DNA of 64,000 nucleotides from Agromyces sp. Marseille-P2726 (GTDB lineage: Bacteria; Actinomycetota; Actinomycetes; Actinomycetales; Microbacteriaceae), in the NCBI RefSeq assembly GCF_902809835.1, contig NZ_CADDWM010000011.1:337581-401580 (forward strand), in the 5' to 3' direction. Position 1 is the stretch's first letter; every line of letters begins with the position of its first letter. The notes beneath the pieces were generated by a model, which worked only from the letters and a program-made list of their open reading frames with translations, had not been told where the DNA came from and ran no database searches. This document shows positions 28,201-36,724 of this stretch, one piece after another. The translations under genes were made by a program, and so were the position numbers.

Positions 28201-30883
28201 GGGTGGTCTCAGCGTTCGGACCCACAGTGCCCGGGCCGCCCAGGATCACGATGCGCTCGGGCCTGAGGTTCCCGATCGCCTGCGCCGTCGGCGCCGGGAT
28301 CGCGTCAGGCGCCGCGAGCAGGATCGGTCCGCCCAGGGCGGCCGCGAGCGGCCCGCCAGCCAGCGCGTCGGGGAAGTTCGCCCCGGCCGCGACGAAGACC
28401 ACGGGAACCGGCCCAGTGAAGTGCCGTTCGGCAATCAACTGCGCCGTGTGGTACCGGTCGTTTCCGCCGTGACGGACGACGAACTCCTCGCCCTGCGGGG
28501 CACCGTTCACGAGCAGCGCGGCGGCCTCCCGCTTCTCCTCGAGAGTGGTGGCGTCGAGGATCGACTGGTGCTGGCCGTAGGCGGCGACGAAGTTCACCAG
28601 CGAGGCATTGCTGCCACCCCGGCCGAAGTTGTCGCCGTTCTTGATGTTCAGCCCGAAGTCGGTCCAGCTGGTGTACGGCCGGAGGCTGGGCTCGTTGGTC
28701 GCCGCGAAGAACGTGCGACGCGCGTCCTGCAGCGGCGGAATGCCGACATCACGAGCGCGGAGCAGGTTGATCGTCGCGAGGTCGAGCGGCAGGCCGAGCA
28801 GCTGGTTGCGCAGCGTGTCGACGATGTGCTCGTCGATCTGGCTGCCGACCTGCGCGGTCGTGCCGTTGATGATCGAGCCGGCCGCCTCCTCGGGCGTCAG
28901 CGTCCCGTCGAGGTCGTACGCCGCCGGGTTGAGGAACCCGTCGAAGAGCGGAACCGCTTCGAACTCCTGCGTGCCTCCTTCGACCGCCTCACGGCCGATC
29001 GTGTCGGTCATCATCGAGTGGCCGAATCGGTACACGACGTGCGCGAACTCGGCGAAGATCGCCGGGTCGACACCGGGGTTGTAGCTGTTCTCGTTGAAGA
29101 CGACCTCGTCGATCGTCGGGGCGACCTTGCGTCCGAACTCCTCGAACACGAGGTGCTGGTACTGCATCTCGGTCGCGAACTTCGCCGCCTGGAAGAGGCG
29201 CTGCTCGTAGGTCCAGTCGTCGTCCTCGGGCTGCGGCAGCGCCTCGCCGGCCTTGGCCGACGGGAAGCTGTGCGCCTCGCCACGGAACGCGTTCGCGAAC
29301 TCCTCGAGGTTCCCGCTCTCGAGCTCGGGACGCTCTCCGTTCAGCAGATCCTCGATCTGCCCGACCATGCGGTTGTGCTCGGCGTGGAACACGTGGTGCA
29401 CCGCCGTGAGGCCGATGTTCTCGTTCACGCGACCGTCGCCCGCGATGAAGTGGGCACCGAGGGTGACGTTGTCATAGCCCGCGAGCACCGGCTGACCGGC
29501 CTCGTCGAGGATCGGCTCGCCGTTCTCGTCGTAGCGGGGCAGCAGCTCACCCGTCGCCTCGTCGACCACCGGCGTCGCGCCGTGGGCGATGTCGTCGAGG
29601 AACGCGTGGCCGGTGCCCAGCGCGTCGGCCGTCGAGACCGGGTTCGACGTGTCGCCCTCGACGAACTCGACGTCGTCGACGTTCGGTCCGGTCGACACGA
29701 CGAGCTGCGGCAGCCCTCGCTCCGAACCGGGGATGAAGTGACCGTACTGGTCGGTGAGCAGCAGGGGGACGTCGAGCACGTCGGCGTCGGTCAGGTCGAT
29801 GCCGAGCACCTCGCGCGCCTGGGCCTTCACGTCGTTCCAGGTCGCCATGCCGCTCTCGTGGGCACTGCCCTCGAGCAGACGCCCGGTCGAGTTGCCGTCG
29901 GCGTCGTACTCACGCAGGAACACCTGGTGCGACGGGTGCGACGAGTACGTCTGGTTCTGGTCGATGAACGGCGTCGTCAGGTTGACGTGCTCGGTCGTCG
30001 GGTTGCCCTGCGCGTCGTCGATGCGCGTTGCGCGGGTGAGCGTGAGGAAGTTCGTGCGCGAACCCTCGACGTACAGCGGGTCGTCGGGCTGGAGCGGCAC
30101 GATCAGGGTGCCGTTGCCGCCCTTGGCCACGAGGTCGAGGCCGTGGTCGAAGAACTGCCCGAAGAAGCCCATGAACGTGTTGAAGGGAGCCGAGAGTCCC
30201 TCGTCAGGCGCGGTGTTCGGGATGATCACCCGGTCGGTTCCGGCGGTGGTCTCATCCTGGAACGCGGTGCCGGCGTCGAGCTGGTTCACGATCGCCGGGT
30301 TGTTCGTGGTCTGGTCGACGATGAGGTTCGAGATGGTACGCGGGTCGCTGTCGTACACGATGCCGTCGGTCTGCTCGTAGCAGGTGAGGCCCGGCTCGCA
30401 CATCGCGACCACCTCGGCCGGGTTGCCGGGAGGACCGGTGGGCGGCGTCGTGCCCGGGAACGGCGGGTTCGGGTCGGCCTGGCGCCATTCCGGCGCAAGA
30501 AGGCGCGGGAACGCCTGGTCGGCCGAACCGTACTGCGCCTGGCCGACGAGCAGGTTGTTCTCGCTCCCGTCGACCGTCCGCACGCCGAGCGTGCGGGCGT
30601 CGCCGTTCACGCACTTGCCACTGAGGTCGGTGTCGCTCCCGCAGCGCAGCGGGTTCCCGGCGGCATGCGACTCCGAGATCTGGATCTGCCGAAGGATGAA
30701 CTCCAGGTCGTTCTGATTCAGCACGAACGCCGGCGTCTCGTCAGTGACCGCTCGCGCGGTCGTCGGTGGCTGCATGGCCACCAGCGTCACGACCAGCGTG
30801 ACGCATGCCAGCACCGCGAGCCACAGGCGCATCAAGCGCCCGCTTCCGGCGCTGTGTCGGGCGGGTGGATGGACAGATGACAT
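25205..30883 (-). CDS. Giant secreted haem peroxidase with inserted CWB2 repeats, RTX repeats and Ig-like domains
   Basis: 1892 residues from ATG 30883 (GAGAGG upstream). Signal peptide about residues 18-45 (LWLAVLACVTLVVTLVAM). Residues about 50-790: animal-type haem peroxidase, with distal His in FFGQFFDHGLDLVAKGG (about 245) and proximal His in VVYRFGHSMM (about 620). Residues about 795-1112: three CWB2 cell-wall-binding repeats (VVFVAAGANFPDALAGG, IVILGGPGTVG). Residues about 1113-1245 resume peroxidase sequence (VDFWVGGLAERLNPFGGM, FRNQGQQLFAALEGNTFSD). Then RTX-type calcium repeats (GGAGNDALVGGPGDD; about 1246-1560) and two C-terminal Ig-like regions (TYQWFRDGVAIEG). Last gene of the polysaccharide cluster; it may cross-link or oxidise wall or capsule components (inference). 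Confidence 0.88.
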   Translation of the reverse strand: MSSVHPPARHSAGSGRLMRLWLAVLACVTLVVTLVAMQPPTTARAVTDETPAFVLNQNDLEFILRQIQISESHAAGNPLRCGSDTDLSGKCVNGDARTLGVRTVDGSENNLLVGQAQYGSADQAFPRLLAPEWRQADPNPPFPGTTPPTGPPGNPAEVVAMCEPGLTCYEQTDGIVYDSDPRTISNLIVDQTTNNPAIVNQLDAGTAFQDETTAGTDRVIIPNTAPDEGLSAPFNTFMGFFGQFFDHGLDLVAKGGNGTLIVPLQPDDPLYVEGSRTNFLTLTRATRIDDAQGNPTTEHVNLTTPFIDQNQTYSSHPSHQVFLREYDADGNSTGRLLEGSAHESGMATWNDVKAQAREVLGIDLTDADVLDVPLLLTDQYGHFIPGSERGLPQLVVSTGPNVDDVEFVEGDTSNPVSTADALGTGHAFLDDIAHGATPVVDEATGELLPRYDENGEPILDEAGQPVLAGYDNVTLGAHFIAGDGRVNENIGLTAVHHVFHAEHNRMVGQIEDLLNGERPELESGNLEEFANAFRGEAHSFPSAKAGEALPQPEDDDWTYEQRLFQAAKFATEMQYQHLVFEEFGRKVAPTIDEVVFNENSYNPGVDPAIFAEFAHVVYRFGHSMMTDTIGREAVEGGTQEFEAVPLFDGFLNPAAYDLDGTLTPEEAAGSIINGTTAQVGSQIDEHIVDTLRNQLLGLPLDLATINLLRARDVGIPPLQDARRTFFAATNEPSLRPYTSWTDFGLNIKNGDNFGRGGSNASLVNFVAAYGQHQSILDATTLEEKREAAALLVNGAPQGEEFVVRHGGNDRYHTAQLIAERHFTGPVPVVFVAAGANFPDALAGGPLAAALGGPILLAAPDAIPAPTAQAIGNLRPERIVILGGPGTVGPNAETTLNALLQSVTPGAPAAERIAGVNRFETAALIADEFPNPGGRVFITNGFNFPDALGGGAVAARDESPVLLVNPTALPAETAAALEALEPSEIVILGSEAAVSAGVASQLAGYTAGSVTRLGGADRYLTAIAISQEFFEPGGDSVYLATGANFPDALAASPAAGLNGAPLLLVPPTGLTPELTAELTRLAPQQVHILGSASAVSLDTEVALAALAPAPVEAPGDRLDFMNSTGDYANVNGETVTGLEDVDFWVGGLAERLNPFGGMLGSTFNFVFEMQMEALQFGDRFYYLFRNQGQQLFAALEGNTFSDLIQRNTDASNLPADIFALHDPILDLENLPDPLPEGLLQMPDGTWRWDGDEHIELHGTPDADRIRGDEGDDALWGYGGDDVIEGGAGNDALVGGPGDDIITDSFGDDNIKGMQGNDAINAGPGIDLTIGGIGDDFIMGGGDPKTTFAGMGDDVVLGTSGRMTVFGGEHDDWVEGSSHADLLQGDNADQFQTDVLGGNDVVIGGLGNDDIEGEGGDDILIGRAVGTDRHLGNLGFDWLTYYGETLNVTADFAFSRVFQQQNPLPSRFDHLEALSGGQGNDTLRGAMVSPDDLLENEIPLTKATEESLTLVDGLTELLRPAGAPFDYAAPFLRGTPESDTDGVHEIVIGGVGSDVVEGRGGNDFLDGDAMLRVQLVHTPTGERFDSAAQVQARVFSGEINPGDLDIVREIVIDDEDAAASLDTAFYNNPIGSYQITQLPNGYWQVDHVVVQEVEESDGVDVIHGFEVLQFADGCATLNAAGDAWEACEATAELALSTDSPVEDQPITATLQAVGGGAIDATGFTNVQYTWWAGEGEDAGNVTEWEPLVVVNVNAGQDPTTNTYIPDDLAVGSFLRVTVAYRDADGFFRTATSPVTANVVENQNDVPTLPTIVASPSGLLTVTPPTDGDGFNEDDPGFTYQWFRDGVAIEGATASTYTQVAEDVGLTITVQVFYTDLHGTAESPTSAGYVVLVAG

Positions 30884-30983
30884 TTGCTGCGCCTCTCGGT
30901 GGCCTGCATCAGGCTCAATTCGGGTCGACGGCGGGTGCGGCGTCAGCGCACCAACCGATGAGAGGTGTCGACGGGTTCTCTCA

Positions 30984-31000
30984 CTGAAGCAAATCTTCAG
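30984..31000. other. Small hairpin in the polymerase-peroxidase gap
   Basis: CTGAAG (30984-30989), CAAAT, CTTCAG (30995-31000). The 134-nt gap has no clear promoter; the hairpin could be a weak terminator for the polysaccharide genes or an RNA-processing site. Confidence 0.4.
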
Positions 31001-31017
31001 GTTCTCGTCAGGTTGCG

Positions 31018-32328
31018 TCAACGTCGAAGTGAGGAAAACCCCTCGTTTTGGGGGACAGCGTTGCCGAGACGGGGTACGAAGAAGCCCGCCGCCGGATCTG
31101 ACGGCCCGATCAGGGCCTTCGGACCGACCGAGACCAGCGCCAGGTAGATCCACGGGAACAACATCCAGAACCCGTTCGTGAAGGTGAAGCTGATGCCGAG
31201 TGTGGCGAAAAGTGGGAGAGCGCCCAGCCGATCTGGACTCCTGAGCCACATGAGCACCAGCATCAACGCGAACAGGATCAGACCGATGATCCCGGAGTCG
31301 TAGATCGTCGAGACCCAGACGTTGCCGACATACCCCTCCGTGACGTTGGTGATGTCGATCGGATGCCGCTGCGGATAGGAGTTCACACCCAGCCCCGTGA
31401 GCCAGCCGTTCGCGCTGTTGAGATCGTCGAACGCGATGTCCCACGTGCGGATGCGGTACAGTCCCGTGCCATCCTGCGCCGAGAAGATGTTGCTGGCCTT
31501 CCAGAGCAGCGACTCCTGCTCACTGTTCGACGGCAGGGCCGCGATCACTGCGATGACGATCGCGAGCACCAGCGGCAACAGGGCCACGGCGTGCTTGCGG
31601 TAGGTGAGTGCCAGCGCGATACCCAGCACCGCCAGGCAGATCCACGTGGCTCGCGTGTTGGTGAGCACGGCGGCGAGCGAGATGACGACGGCGGAGACGA
31701 TGTGCACCCGCCCGAGCCGACGACGCCAGTAGAACATCACGGCCAGCCACCCCGCACAGATCGAGCCCATCAGGTTGGCTTCGAGCGCGAGCCCTCGCAC
31801 GCGCCACAGCACGCCTCCCTGGGGAGGTATGAGCAGAGGTGGGCCGGTCAGGCCCGTGACCAGAAGGAGGAGGCACACGCCGCAGAGCACGGCAAGGGCC
31901 GACGTACCCATCCGCACCACCCACACGGGATCGGAGACTCGACCGCTGACGAGGAAGTACGCGCCGACACCGGCGATGAGCATGCCCAGCATGTAGTAGC
32001 TCCTGACAGGCTCCTCCGCCGCGGTGGCACTGGCGAACGCGGAGGCCACCAACCAGGCGGCGGCAGCGGCGGCGACCAGGATGCTGAACCAGCCGAGCTT
32101 CCGGATGCCGCGGGGGTCGAGCAGCGCGGCGACGCCGGCGAGCACGAGGGCGAAGATCTCGATGCGCAGGTTCGCCGGGCCGAGGGCGATGGTGACGGAG
32201 TTGGCCCAGCTCAGCACGAGGAGGACGACAAGGGCGCGATCGAGCCTGCTCGCGACGAGAGGGAGGAAGATCAGGGTCGCGATGGCGAGCACGACCAGGA
32301 CGATGCCGGACACTCCTGGCTCAGTCAC
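31018..32328 (-). CDS. O-antigen ligase/polymerase-like (Wzy) membrane protein
   Basis: 436 residues from GTG 32328, which overlaps the flippase stop by 8 nt. About 11-12 hydrophobic segments, with a large extracytoplasmic loop (about residues 300-355: FSAQDGTGLYRIRTWDIAFDD-like region and NSYPQRHPID) between late helices, as in Wzy/WaaL proteins. GLYRIRTWDIA resembles the RxxxW motif of the Wzy_C family. Probably polymerises lipid-linked repeat units of the exopolysaccharide outside the membrane. Overlap with wzx means coordinated translation. Confidence 0.82.
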   Translation of the reverse strand: MTEPGVSGIVLVVLAIATLIFLPLVASRLDRALVVLLVLSWANSVTIALGPANLRIEIFALVLAGVAALLDPRGIRKLGWFSILVAAAAAAWLVASAFASATAAEEPVRSYYMLGMLIAGVGAYFLVSGRVSDPVWVVRMGTSALAVLCGVCLLLLVTGLTGPPLLIPPQGGVLWRVRGLALEANLMGSICAGWLAVMFYWRRRLGRVHIVSAVVISLAAVLTNTRATWICLAVLGIALALTYRKHAVALLPLVLAIVIAVIAALPSNSEQESLLWKASNIFSAQDGTGLYRIRTWDIAFDDLNSANGWLTGLGVNSYPQRHPIDITNVTEGYVGNVWVSTIYDSGIIGLILFALMLVLMWLRSPDRLGALPLFATLGISFTFTNGFWMLFPWIYLALVSVGPKALIGPSDPAAGFFVPRLGNAVPQNEGFSSLRR

Positions 32329-33649
32329 TGCCCCTCCCCGATGTCTCACGCACATCGCGCCGAGCCATTCGCCGCAGCCTCGTGCCGGTCCGCAGCAGTT
32401 CGGCCGGGTCGGCCCGTCGGAAGAGCAACAGGTTGCGCACGGGAACACCGAACCTCGTCCGTAGCCAGAATACGTTCATCCCACCCGCCGCGATGCTTCC
32501 CGCCGTGGTGGCCCAGGCCGCCCCGATCGCTCCGTGATCGGGCACCCAGAGCACGAGGGCCAGCAGATTCACGGTCATGCCGATGACGAGGGACCAGCTC
32601 GCCAGTCCGGGGCGGCCTCGCGCGCGGAGACCGGCCCCCGACACGGAGCCGGGGTTCCCGAGCACCAGACCGATCAGGAGCACGAAGACCACGACGACCG
32701 CCTCCGAGAACTCGCCGCCGAAGAAGAACGGAATCGCCCAGATCGACAGCAACCCGACCCCGATCGCAGCCGCCAGCGTGATCAGCGTCGAGACCCGCGT
32801 GGCCGCCTCCAATCGCGACTGGTCCTGGCGAGCCGACTCGAGTGAGAAGGTCACGTCCCGCACGGCTGCGTTGAACACGAGGGCGATCTCGCTGACGGTG
32901 ACGGCCACGGTGTAGATGCCCAGGGCGTAGGCGCCGGCGAACGGAACCATGAGCGTCTGGTCCACTCTCGAAAGCAGGATCCCGGCGAGGGAGCCGATCC
33001 AGACCCGGCCTCCGAACGCGACGAGCGCGGAGAACGGTGCAGCTGCAGCCCGCTCTTCGACGACGTGTCTTCGGAACGGCAGCGCCAGATAGACCAGGAT
33101 GCCTGCGACGGAGGTCCAGGCGATGGCGAGGGTCGCGCTGGTAGGCGTGAGGGTCGACGAGAGCGCCAAGGCGCAGATGATCACCAGCCGCGACGCGGAG
33201 CTCAGGATCCGGTCGGAGGTGACCAGCCACCAGGCGCGGTATGCGTAGGCGAGCCCTCGAAGGCCCGCTTGCACCAGGGACGGCGTGCAGGCGATCGAAG
33301 CCAGGAGGATCATCCGGCCGAGCGACTCGTCGTCGGCCGACAGGAACGGGGTCAGGACGGCGATGAGCAGGGTCCCCACGAAACCGAGGGCGCCGAGCGC
33401 GATGAGGGAGATGGACACGGTCCAGCCCTCGCGAGCCGGCCGCTTGGCCGCGAAGTAGGTCAACGCCTCGGGCAGGCCGAGGGTGAACACGCTCGTGGCG
33501 AGGAACAGCGGGGTCGTGGCCGCGGCCACTTCGCCTCGACCGACGACGCCCAGTGACTGGGCGAGCACGGGGGCGGTGATCAGGCCGGCCAACGGCGTGA
33601 CGAGGTTGCCGAATGTGGAGATCGCGACTCCGCTGCGAAGCCCGCTCAC
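32321..33649 (-). CDS. Polysaccharide flippase (Wzx/MATE-like)
   Basis: 442 residues with 12-14 hydrophobic segments and the start typical of Wzx/oligosaccharide flippases (GVAISTFGNLVTPLAGLITAPVLAQSLGVVGRGEVAAA, quoted here only in outline: residues about 6-43). GTG start overlaps the preceding glycosyltransferase stop (GTGA). Moves undecaprenyl-linked repeat units across the membrane for polymerisation by the next gene product. Confidence 0.85.
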   Translation of the reverse strand: MSGLRSGVAISTFGNLVTPLAGLITAPVLAQSLGVVGRGEVAAATTPLFLATSVFTLGLPEALTYFAAKRPAREGWTVSISLIALGALGFVGTLLIAVLTPFLSADDESLGRMILLASIACTPSLVQAGLRGLAYAYRAWWLVTSDRILSSASRLVIICALALSSTLTPTSATLAIAWTSVAGILVYLALPFRRHVVEERAAAAPFSALVAFGGRVWIGSLAGILLSRVDQTLMVPFAGAYALGIYTVAVTVSEIALVFNAAVRDVTFSLESARQDQSRLEAATRVSTLITLAAAIGVGLLSIWAIPFFFGGEFSEAVVVVFVLLIGLVLGNPGSVSGAGLRARGRPGLASWSLVIGMTVNLLALVLWVPDHGAIGAAWATTAGSIAAGGMNVFWLRTRFGVPVRNLLLFRRADPAELLRTGTRLRRMARRDVRETSGRGSD

Positions 33650-34578
33650 GTGCCCTCACCCCGCTCGCCACGAAGACGCCAGAGCAACGAACGGCAGACG
33701 ATCGACAACGCCCTGGCCGTGACGGCCACGCCCGGCGCACCGTACCGAAACGCCGCACCCGTCACACGAAGCTGCTCCCTGGTCGCGTTCGGCCTTCGTG
33801 TCGCGACCTCGAGCGTCTGCGTCAGAATGAAGTCCGCCACGAGCCGCCGGCCATACCGCGACAGCCGGTCACGTGCCCAGCGGATCGACCCGTCGGGTGT
33901 GATGCGGCTGATCATCGAATCGGGCGAGAGGTGGAGGTCCACGAGCGGGCGGTCCACTTGCAGCACCTCGATCTCGGGGAATCGGGAGTAGACATCCATC
34001 AACCAACCGATGTCCTGGTGAAACGGCAGCGAGGCATCGAATGGAACGTCGATCGCAAGCGACCTCGGGAACATCAAGGTCGAGCTCTGGATGAATCCCT
34101 GCGGCGCCCGCAGCGTCTTCTTGCGGAAGAGATAGCTCGGCAGGTCTTCACCCGCTTCGAACTTGATGCGCGGGACGATGCCGAGCTCGCCGCCCGTCGG
34201 CGTCACCGGACGCAGCATGCAGGTGGCGAACCAGTGGCGATCTCCTCGAGCCGTCGCGGCCAGGTCGAGCTGAGCGCGCAGTTTCTCGGCGTGCCACACG
34301 TCGTCATCATCGAGCAGCGCAACGATGCCGGAACGGGCCGCGACGATGCCGGCCTGCCGCGCCGCGTTTCCACCTACCCCGACCCCCGCGTGCACGACCC
34401 TCACGGAAGCGTGATCGTCGAACGGCCACAGGTCGACGGCAGGATCGCCGTCGACGCAGACGATCACCTCCGCCGGTGCTGCCGACTGGTTCAAGGCGGA
34501 GGCGATCGCTCGCACCAACGTCGACCGACCGACCGTGGGAATGACGACACTCACCCCTGACGCTGTCGCAGCTACCAC
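33646..34578 (-). CDS. Glycosyltransferase family 2
   Basis: About 310 residues from GTG 34578 (a second GTG at 34554, MSVVIPTVGRS, is also plausible; neither has a good SD). GT-A fold signature: VSVVIPTVGR, VDGDPAVD, and the metal-binding DXD-type LLDDDDVW. The acceptor-side half contains QDIGWLMDV. No membrane helices. Cytoplasmic sugar transfer to a lipid-linked oligosaccharide. Stop overlaps the flippase start by 4 nt. Confidence 0.82.
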   Translation of the reverse strand: MVAATASGVSVVIPTVGRSTLVRAIASALNQSAAPAEVIVCVDGDPAVDLWPFDDHASVRVVHAGVGVGGNAARQAGIVAARSGIVALLDDDDVWHAEKLRAQLDLAATARGDRHWFATCMLRPVTPTGGELGIVPRIKFEAGEDLPSYLFRKKTLRAPQGFIQSSTLMFPRSLAIDVPFDASLPFHQDIGWLMDVYSRFPEIEVLQVDRPLVDLHLSPDSMISRITPDGSIRWARDRLSRYGRRLVADFILTQTLEVATRRPNATREQLRVTGAAFRYGAPGVAVTARALSIVCRSLLWRLRGERGEGT

Positions 34579-34597
34579 GGCCAAACCGTTCCGGGCG

Positions 34598-35584
34598 TCA
34601 TGCTCGAAGCACCGCCATCGCGTAATGGCGGAATCGACGAGCTTCCAGGCCCCAGGACTGGTCGGGTCTGTGGTCGGGCCTGCGACTGCGGACCGCACGA
34701 ACCGAGTACACGACCGCACGACTCGCAAGGCCCAGCGCGACGACGGCTTTCCACAGGTGCTGCTCGACCGGGTTGCGCGCCAAGTCCGACGAATAGAAGT
34801 CGAACAGGTTCGTGATCCACGCCGCATTCACCCTGCGCGCATGGCCCGCCGTGCTCGTTCCCATCGCATGTTCAACGCGAACCGTCGAATCGAGGATGAC
34901 GCGATACCCGGCCTTGCGGGCCCGGTGACAGAGTTCGACGTCCTCCGCGTACATGAACCACCGGGAGCTGATCCCGCCGACGCGATCCCAGCACGATCTC
35001 GAGATCAGCAGGCAGGCCCCGGTCACCCACTCGACGTCACGTTGCCCGTGCAGCTGGTTGGGAAGCAGGTAGTGCCCCTCCAAGACGGGTGCGAATCTTC
35101 CGAGCCTCGAGAGACCCGAATAGTGCGTGAACATCCGCCACAGGGTGGGTTGGTGACCCGCAGAGACGATCTTGAGTCGCCCGCCCGGATGACAGATCAA
35201 CGGGGCGACGACACCGACACGTGCCACGTCGGCGAGGTTCGACGATGCCGTCAACACCGCCGCCGCATCGGCGACCGCGTCGGGGTTCAAGAGACAGAAC
35301 ACGTCGCCACGTGCGTGCTCGACTCCGAGACGGACACCGTTGGCGAATCCCCCGTTGCTGCCCGACCGAACGGTGGTCACCCAGGGGAACTGCCCTGTGA
35401 CCAATTCGGGTGTTCCGTCACTGGATGCGTTGTCGACGACGATCACCTCTCCGGCGGCATCCGAATGGAGCCTCGAGAGCGCCGAAAGGCACGACCGAAT
35501 GACGTCGAGACTGTTGTACGTCACGATGATCACCGATATGCGAGGCGTGGTCTCGCGCGCGCTCGGGTTCCGCAGCGCGCTCAC
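34598..35584 (-). CDS. Glycosyltransferase family 2 (rhamnosyltransferase-like)
   Basis: 328 residues. ISVIIVTYNSLDVIRSCL at the start, VVDNASSDGT, GSNGGFANGVRLGVEHA and LLNPDA, then GACLLISRSCWDRVGG and MYAEDVELCHRARKAGY: the pattern of WbbL/RfbF-type rhamnosyl or galactofuranosyl transferases. GTG start within a 4-nt overlap with the preceding glycosyltransferase gene. Confidence 0.88.
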   Translation of the reverse strand: MSALRNPSARETTPRISVIIVTYNSLDVIRSCLSALSRLHSDAAGEVIVVDNASSDGTPELVTGQFPWVTTVRSGSNGGFANGVRLGVEHARGDVFCLLNPDAVADAAAVLTASSNLADVARVGVVAPLICHPGGRLKIVSAGHQPTLWRMFTHYSGLSRLGRFAPVLEGHYLLPNQLHGQRDVEWVTGACLLISRSCWDRVGGISSRWFMYAEDVELCHRARKAGYRVILDSTVRVEHAMGTSTAGHARRVNAAWITNLFDFYSSDLARNPVEQHLWKAVVALGLASRAVVYSVRAVRSRRPDHRPDQSWGLEARRFRHYAMAVLRA

Positions 35585-36702
35585 CTGGCCTCGCCCTTCA
35601 GCGCCTGGTGCACAGCTCGACGGGTCCGCACGGCCACAGACTCCCAGCCGGTCGACGGTTCAGGATGCCTCGGTGAACTCGCACCGGTCGCCAGGGCCCG
35701 CTCGAGAGCAGCCCCGATGGATTCGATGGAGTGCGGATCGAAGTACGACTCGGCGACGCCGATCTCGCGGAACACTCCGATGTCGCTGGCGATGGTGCGG
35801 GCCGAGAAGTAGGCCGCCTCCAAGAGCGGAAGCCCGAAGCCCTCACCCAAAGACGGAAACGCGAACAGCTCGCAATGACGATAGAGCCAGGCGAGCTCGC
35901 CATCCGTCACATGACCCAGGAAACGCACGCTCCCGGGCACCTCGACCCCGTCGAGTCCGGGGTCCTTGCCATCCGCTGCACCGACGATGACGAGGTCGTA
36001 GGAGGAGCTCAAGCGCGGCGAGGACGAGTATGCCGCGATCAGTGCTCGAAGGTTCTTCCGGTAGTTCAGTCGCCCCACCGCGAGGATGTATGGTCGCTCC
36101 GCCTCGGGTAAGGCCGTCGGGCGGCGGCTCACCGCCAGGGCCAGCGCGGTCGGCACGCCCAGTCCGACGGCTTCGACGCGCTCACGCAACCGGGGCCACG
36201 CGTGCTGAATCCTGCGCTGTTCGCTCCTCGACGACGTCAGCACGAGGTCGGCGTTGCGCGTGCCGACGCCGATTCCTGAGAAGTACGCGAGCTCAGGCAG
36301 CGTGAACCAGTTCGGGTGGTCGACGAACAGGGCGTCGTGCACGAACGTCACTCGCTTCGTCGAGGCGAACGTTCCGCGCCACGGGGTGAAGTTCTGGGTG
36401 ATCACGACGTCGTAGGGTGCGGCGATGCGCCCGATCCGACCCGTGACCCAGAGCCCGTGATTCCGCACTCGCGGCGGGATCTCGACGAAGCCGATCCCGG
36501 CATCGAATCCGTGGTGCGATTCGAGCGACGCGGGTGGGCTGCTAGGCAGGGCAACGGTCAAGCGATCGTCTGGGTACTGCGCACTCCACGCCGCAATCAG
36601 GGATCCGACCACGTTCCGCCCCGACGGCGGACCGTCCAGCAGCCAATACCCATCGAACAGCACGGAGAGTGGCGCGCCGACGCGCTCATCCGTCGACGTC
36701 AT
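35581..36702 (-). CDS. Glycosyltransferase family 4
   Basis: 373 residues from ATG 36702. GT-B fold: N-terminal Rossmann (SVLFDGYWLLDGPPSGRNVVG), VTFVHDALFVDHP, then the C-terminal donor domain YILAVGRLNYRKNLRALI, VRFLGHVTDGELAWLYRHC and the EX7E region FPSLGEGFGLPLLEAAY. The first codons (MTSTDERV) match those of the next gene upstream (MTSTDQRV), perhaps a trace of local duplication or recombination at the 5' end. Confidence 0.87.
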   Translation of the reverse strand: MTSTDERVGAPLSVLFDGYWLLDGPPSGRNVVGSLIAAWSAQYPDDRLTVALPSSPPASLESHHGFDAGIGFVEIPPRVRNHGLWVTGRIGRIAAPYDVVITQNFTPWRGTFASTKRVTFVHDALFVDHPNWFTLPELAYFSGIGVGTRNADLVLTSSRSEQRRIQHAWPRLRERVEAVGLGVPTALALAVSRRPTALPEAERPYILAVGRLNYRKNLRALIAAYSSSPRLSSSYDLVIVGAADGKDPGLDGVEVPGSVRFLGHVTDGELAWLYRHCELFAFPSLGEGFGLPLLEAAYFSARTIASDIGVFREIGVAESYFDPHSIESIGAALERALATGASSPRHPEPSTGWESVAVRTRRAVHQALKGEAR

Positions 36703-36724
36703 CACCGGATCCTGCAACACGCGA

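Noticed and set aside
27116..30880. A 1254-codon frame antisense to the giant peroxidase
   Set aside because: It is a codon-bias shadow: Arg/Val/Glu-rich with no recognisable domain, whereas the minus strand encodes clear peroxidase, CWB2 and RTX motifs.
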